A stretch of DNA of 5,585 bases from Deltaproteobacteria bacterium (GTDB taxonomy: Bacteria; JAUYMQ01): the NCBI GenBank assembly GCA_030698575.1, contig JAUYMQ010000079.1, positions 1 through 5,585 on the forward strand, written 5' to 3'. Within the stretch, counting starts at the first letter, position 1. Each line of letters opens with the position of its first letter. The notes beneath the pieces were generated by a model that did not search any database, had not been told where the DNA came from, and saw nothing but the letters and a program-made list of their open reading frames with translations. Position numbers and translations under genes: made by a program. This document shows, piece after piece, positions 3,834 to 5,585 of the stretch.

Positions 3834-5585
3834 GAAGAAGCATCGAGAGAAAGATGCTGATTCCGGGGGCGCTGAGGGCGGGAACACCCGTCCCCGGCCC
3901 GGCGACGTTCGGATTGGTTCCCGCCGCCACCTCGTCGCCGTCATCGACGCCGTCATCGTCGGTATCGGCGCTCGCGGGATCGGTGCCCGTGTCGACCGCG
4001 AAGGCGAAGGTCCCGGTGTTGGTCTCGTAGAGATCGGGAACGCCATCGCTGTCCGAGTCGGGTGGGAGCGAGGCCGAATCGTCTCCGGCAGGGCCCACCG
4101 AGAAGTCCACCGTGAAGGTCCCTCCCGTCCCCTCCGAGAAGGCACCCACGTAGGGCTCCAGTTCCAGCGTATAGGTCCCCGGCACTGTCGGCATGGCGCT
4201 CGCGGTTTCCTGGCGGCCCAAAGCGCCGCAGTCCTCGCTGCCGTCGGCGCAGCCGCTGAAAACCAGTTCGGTGCTGTTCGGATCGAGGAGCCTCGCATCG
4301 AGATCCGGCACCCACCCCTCGAGCAGGCAGATGCCAAAGATCTCGACGACGCACACCGCCGCGCCGTCCAGCGTGATCATCGCCGAGACAGGCGTTCCCA
4401 TCTGCGCAGCCGTCAGGTTGAAGGGGTGGCTCCAGAGCCCGAGATCGGGAACGCTTCCGCTCACCCGGAAGTGCGCGGGGAAGTCGGTGGGAAGCGCGGC
4501 CAGATCGGCGGCCGCGTGCGAGACCGCGAGGTAGCCGTCGAGCAGCCCCGCGCCCCACTCGTTGTCCTTGCCCGGATCATCGCGGTCGTGCGCCGTGGCG
4601 GCGATGATGTTCCGCAGATGCAGAGGTGTGAGCCCGGGTTCGGCCTCGAGGGCGAGCGCAAGGGTTCCGGAGACGAAGGGGGTCGCCATCGAGGTGCCGC
4701 TGAAGATCACATAGCCGCCAGTCGTTCCCGCCTCGGCGGCCCGGATGCTCACGCCGGGCGCGACGACGTCGGGTTTGATCCGCGCATCGAGGGTCGGCCC
4801 CCGCCCCGAGAACGCAGCGACATGCACGCCGTTTGAATGCCACGCCGCGCCGGGCGCGGCAGACCACTCGGCGGCCGCACCGATCGTGATGGCCTTGTTC
4901 GCAACCCCGGGCGAACCGACGGTGCCCGGGGCGCCCCCACCGTTGCCCGCGGCCACAACCACGGCGAAGCCGGCGTCGAACGCGGCGTCGACCGCCAGGC
5001 TCAGCGCATCGCTTCCGTCCGAGGGGATGGAGCTCGAGAGGCTCATGGAGATGATGCGAACGCCCGCTTGCATCGTGCACCAGTCGATCGCGGCAATCGA
5101 GTCGCTCTCGTCACCGAAGCCGGTTGCGTCAAGCGTTTTCGCAGAGTGAACAGACGCACCCGGCGCCACCCCTCGGAAGGTGGCCGCGTCGGGACCGCCC
5201 GTGCCGTCGCCCGTCGCGATGGACGCCACATGCGTGCCGTGGCCGTGATCGTCGTAGGGGGTGGTCAATCCGTTGACGTAGTCCTGGAACCCGGCGATCT
5301 TCCCGCCGTCGAGTTGCTCGTGGGCAGGATCCGCCCCCGTGTCGATGATGCAGATCCCCACGCCGCTCCCGTCGACGCCGTGATCCACGCGAGCCGCCCC
5401 GGTCCCGAAGTCGCGGTTGGCCGCCTCGAGGTTGATGGAAACCTCGAAGTCCTCCTCCACACGGAACACTCCCGCGGACCGCGCGAGTCCACGAATTTTG
5501 GCCGCTGTCATGCTGGCGGCGAAACCTGGAATGATCCGGAAGTTGCGGCGCGCGTTGAACCGGCCGGCCGCCGCGCTTGCCGCAG
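3784..5585 (-). CDS. Secreted subtilisin-family (S8) serine protease, N-terminus beyond the window (partial)
   Basis: A subtilase whose frame is open to the right edge: 599 codons plus stop are present. ATG at 5511 is internal, because the residues before it (FRIIPGFAAS) and after it (GVFRVEEDFEV) form the end of an I9-type inhibitor propeptide, so the signal peptide and most of the prodomain lie outside. Numbering from Met at 5511, the triad is Asp57 (I-D-T-G), His91 (H-G-T-H) and Ser274 (G-T-S-M-A-T-P), with oxyanion Asn190 (A-A-G-N-G). A beta-rich domain with four cysteines at about 345-475 resembles pre-peptidase C-terminal (PPC) domains. Two thrombospondin-type-3-like acidic repeats, DSDSDGVPD and DTDDDGVDDGDE, lie within 485-542 and should bind calcium. 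The end (543-575) is VPALS, a hydrophobic helix and an Arg cluster, a sorting or anchor signal. The protein is probably autoprocessed, exported and held at the surface. Substrate unknown. No operon partner is visible. Confidence 0.93.
   Translation of the reverse strand, partial: AASAAAGRFNARRNFRIIPGFAASMTAAKIRGLARSAGVFRVEEDFEVSINLEAANRDFGTGAARVDHGVDGSGVGICIIDTGADPAHEQLDGGKIAGFQDYVNGLTTPYDDHGHGTHVASIATGDGTGGPDAATFRGVAPGASVHSAKTLDATGFGDESDSIAAIDWCTMQAGVRIISMSLSSSIPSDGSDALSLAVDAAFDAGFAVVVAAGNGGGAPGTVGSPGVANKAITIGAAAEWSAAPGAAWHSNGVHVAAFSGRGPTLDARIKPDVVAPGVSIRAAEAGTTGGYVIFSGTSMATPFVSGTLALALEAEPGLTPLHLRNIIAATAHDRDDPGKDNEWGAGLLDGYLAVSHAAADLAALPTDFPAHFRVSGSVPDLGLWSHPFNLTAAQMGTPVSAMITLDGAAVCVVEIFGICLLEGWVPDLDARLLDPNSTELVFSGCADGSEDCGALGRQETASAMPTVPGTYTLELEPYVGAFSEGTGGTFTVDFSVGPAGDDSASLPPDSDSDGVPDLYETNTGTFAFAVDTGTDPASADTDDDGVDDGDEVAAGTNPNVAGPGTGVPALSAPGISIFLSMLLLIGWGRRRSRPAPSAR
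3787..3885 (-). other. VPALS-helix-Arg C-terminal sorting/anchor tail of the subtilase
   Basis: The last 33 residues have three parts: a short motif VPALSAPG, a hydrophobic helix (ISIFLSMLLLIGWG) and a basic cluster RRRSR, with eight residues (PAPSAR plus the preceding SR) after the triple Arg. This is the layout of CTERM sorting domains; the motif most resembles the IPTL-CTERM type (consensus around I-P-T-L-S-x-W), which is handled by an exosortase-like enzyme. The Trp/Glu positions of that consensus are not kept, so a plain C-terminal membrane anchor is the alternative. Confidence 0.5.
3886..4059 (-). other. Thrombospondin-type-3-like calcium-binding repeats in the subtilase
   Basis: Residues 485-542 (from Met at 5511) hold two Asp-rich loops, DSDSDGVPDLYE and ADTDDDGVDDGDE, followed by GTNP, the usual pattern D-x-D-x-D-G-x-x-D of calcium-binding TSP3 repeats. 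They form an acidic spacer between the folded domains and the anchor tail. Confidence 0.8.

Noticed and set aside
3294-4337. Second minus-strand frame across the acyltransferase/protease junction (347 codons)
   Set aside because: It runs out of frame through the protease and antisense through the acyltransferase membrane domain; no family resemblance.
3769-4836. Open frame on the plus strand opposite the protease (355 codons)
   Set aside because: It is a mirror of the protease frame, rich in Arg, Gly and Glu, with no motif. The minus strand carries the PPC-like region, TSP3 repeats and triad serine of the subtilase.
5509-5511. ATG at 5511 as the start of the protease
   Set aside because: The frame continues upstream to the window edge with conserved propeptide-like residues, there is no signal peptide after this ATG, and it would cut the prodomain in two.

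Overview
The window is a GC-rich stretch with strongly G/C-biased third codon positions. It comes from a bacterium that is probably Gram-negative: it carries a lipobox lipoprotein, a secreted subtilase with a tripartite membrane-anchor tail, and a cyclic-nucleotide-regulated patatin lipase. This combination would suit a deltaproteobacterial or myxobacterial-type lineage or an uncultured relative. The sequence alone does not fix the taxon.

Layout. (1) Positions 1-307, minus strand: the 5' part of a small lipoprotein gene that starts at TTG and runs off the left edge. (2) Positions 308-609: a divergent, non-coding control region. It has one candidate promoter per direction, a perfect 9-bp inverted repeat around the candidate -10 box of the rightward promoter, a second hairpin in the predicted rightward leader, and a G-tract cluster in the predicted lipoprotein leader. 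(3) Positions 610-2448, plus strand: a 612-aa protein with an N-terminal cyclic-nucleotide-binding domain, a central Rossmann-like region and a C-terminal patatin phospholipase domain (Ser369/Asp483), i.e. the NTE/PNPLA6-like bacterial architecture. (4) Positions 2442-3833, plus strand: a 463-aa PlsC-superfamily acyltransferase of the 'NHPN..IDP' type with C-terminal membrane helices. It overlaps the lipase gene by 7 bases (ATGCTGA). (5) Positions 3784-5585, minus strand: a subtilisin-family protease with the end of an I9-type propeptide, a complete Asp/His/Ser triad, a beta-rich domain, thrombospondin-type-3 calcium repeats and a VPALS-helix-Arg tail. Its N-terminus lies beyond the right edge. 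Its 3' end overlaps that of the acyltransferase by 50 bases, tail to tail.

How the genes may work together. The lipase and acyltransferase form a tightly coupled two-gene unit. One enzyme should remove acyl chains from glycerophospholipids and the other should add them to a glycerolipid acceptor. With a cAMP/cGMP-type sensor domain on the lipase, the pair reads as a ligand-gated deacylation/reacylation (Lands-type) membrane remodelling module. This is inferred from domains and coupling, not demonstrated. The protease and lipoprotein show no functional link to it beyond proximity. I see no tRNA, rRNA, CRISPR array, insertion sequence or attachment site.
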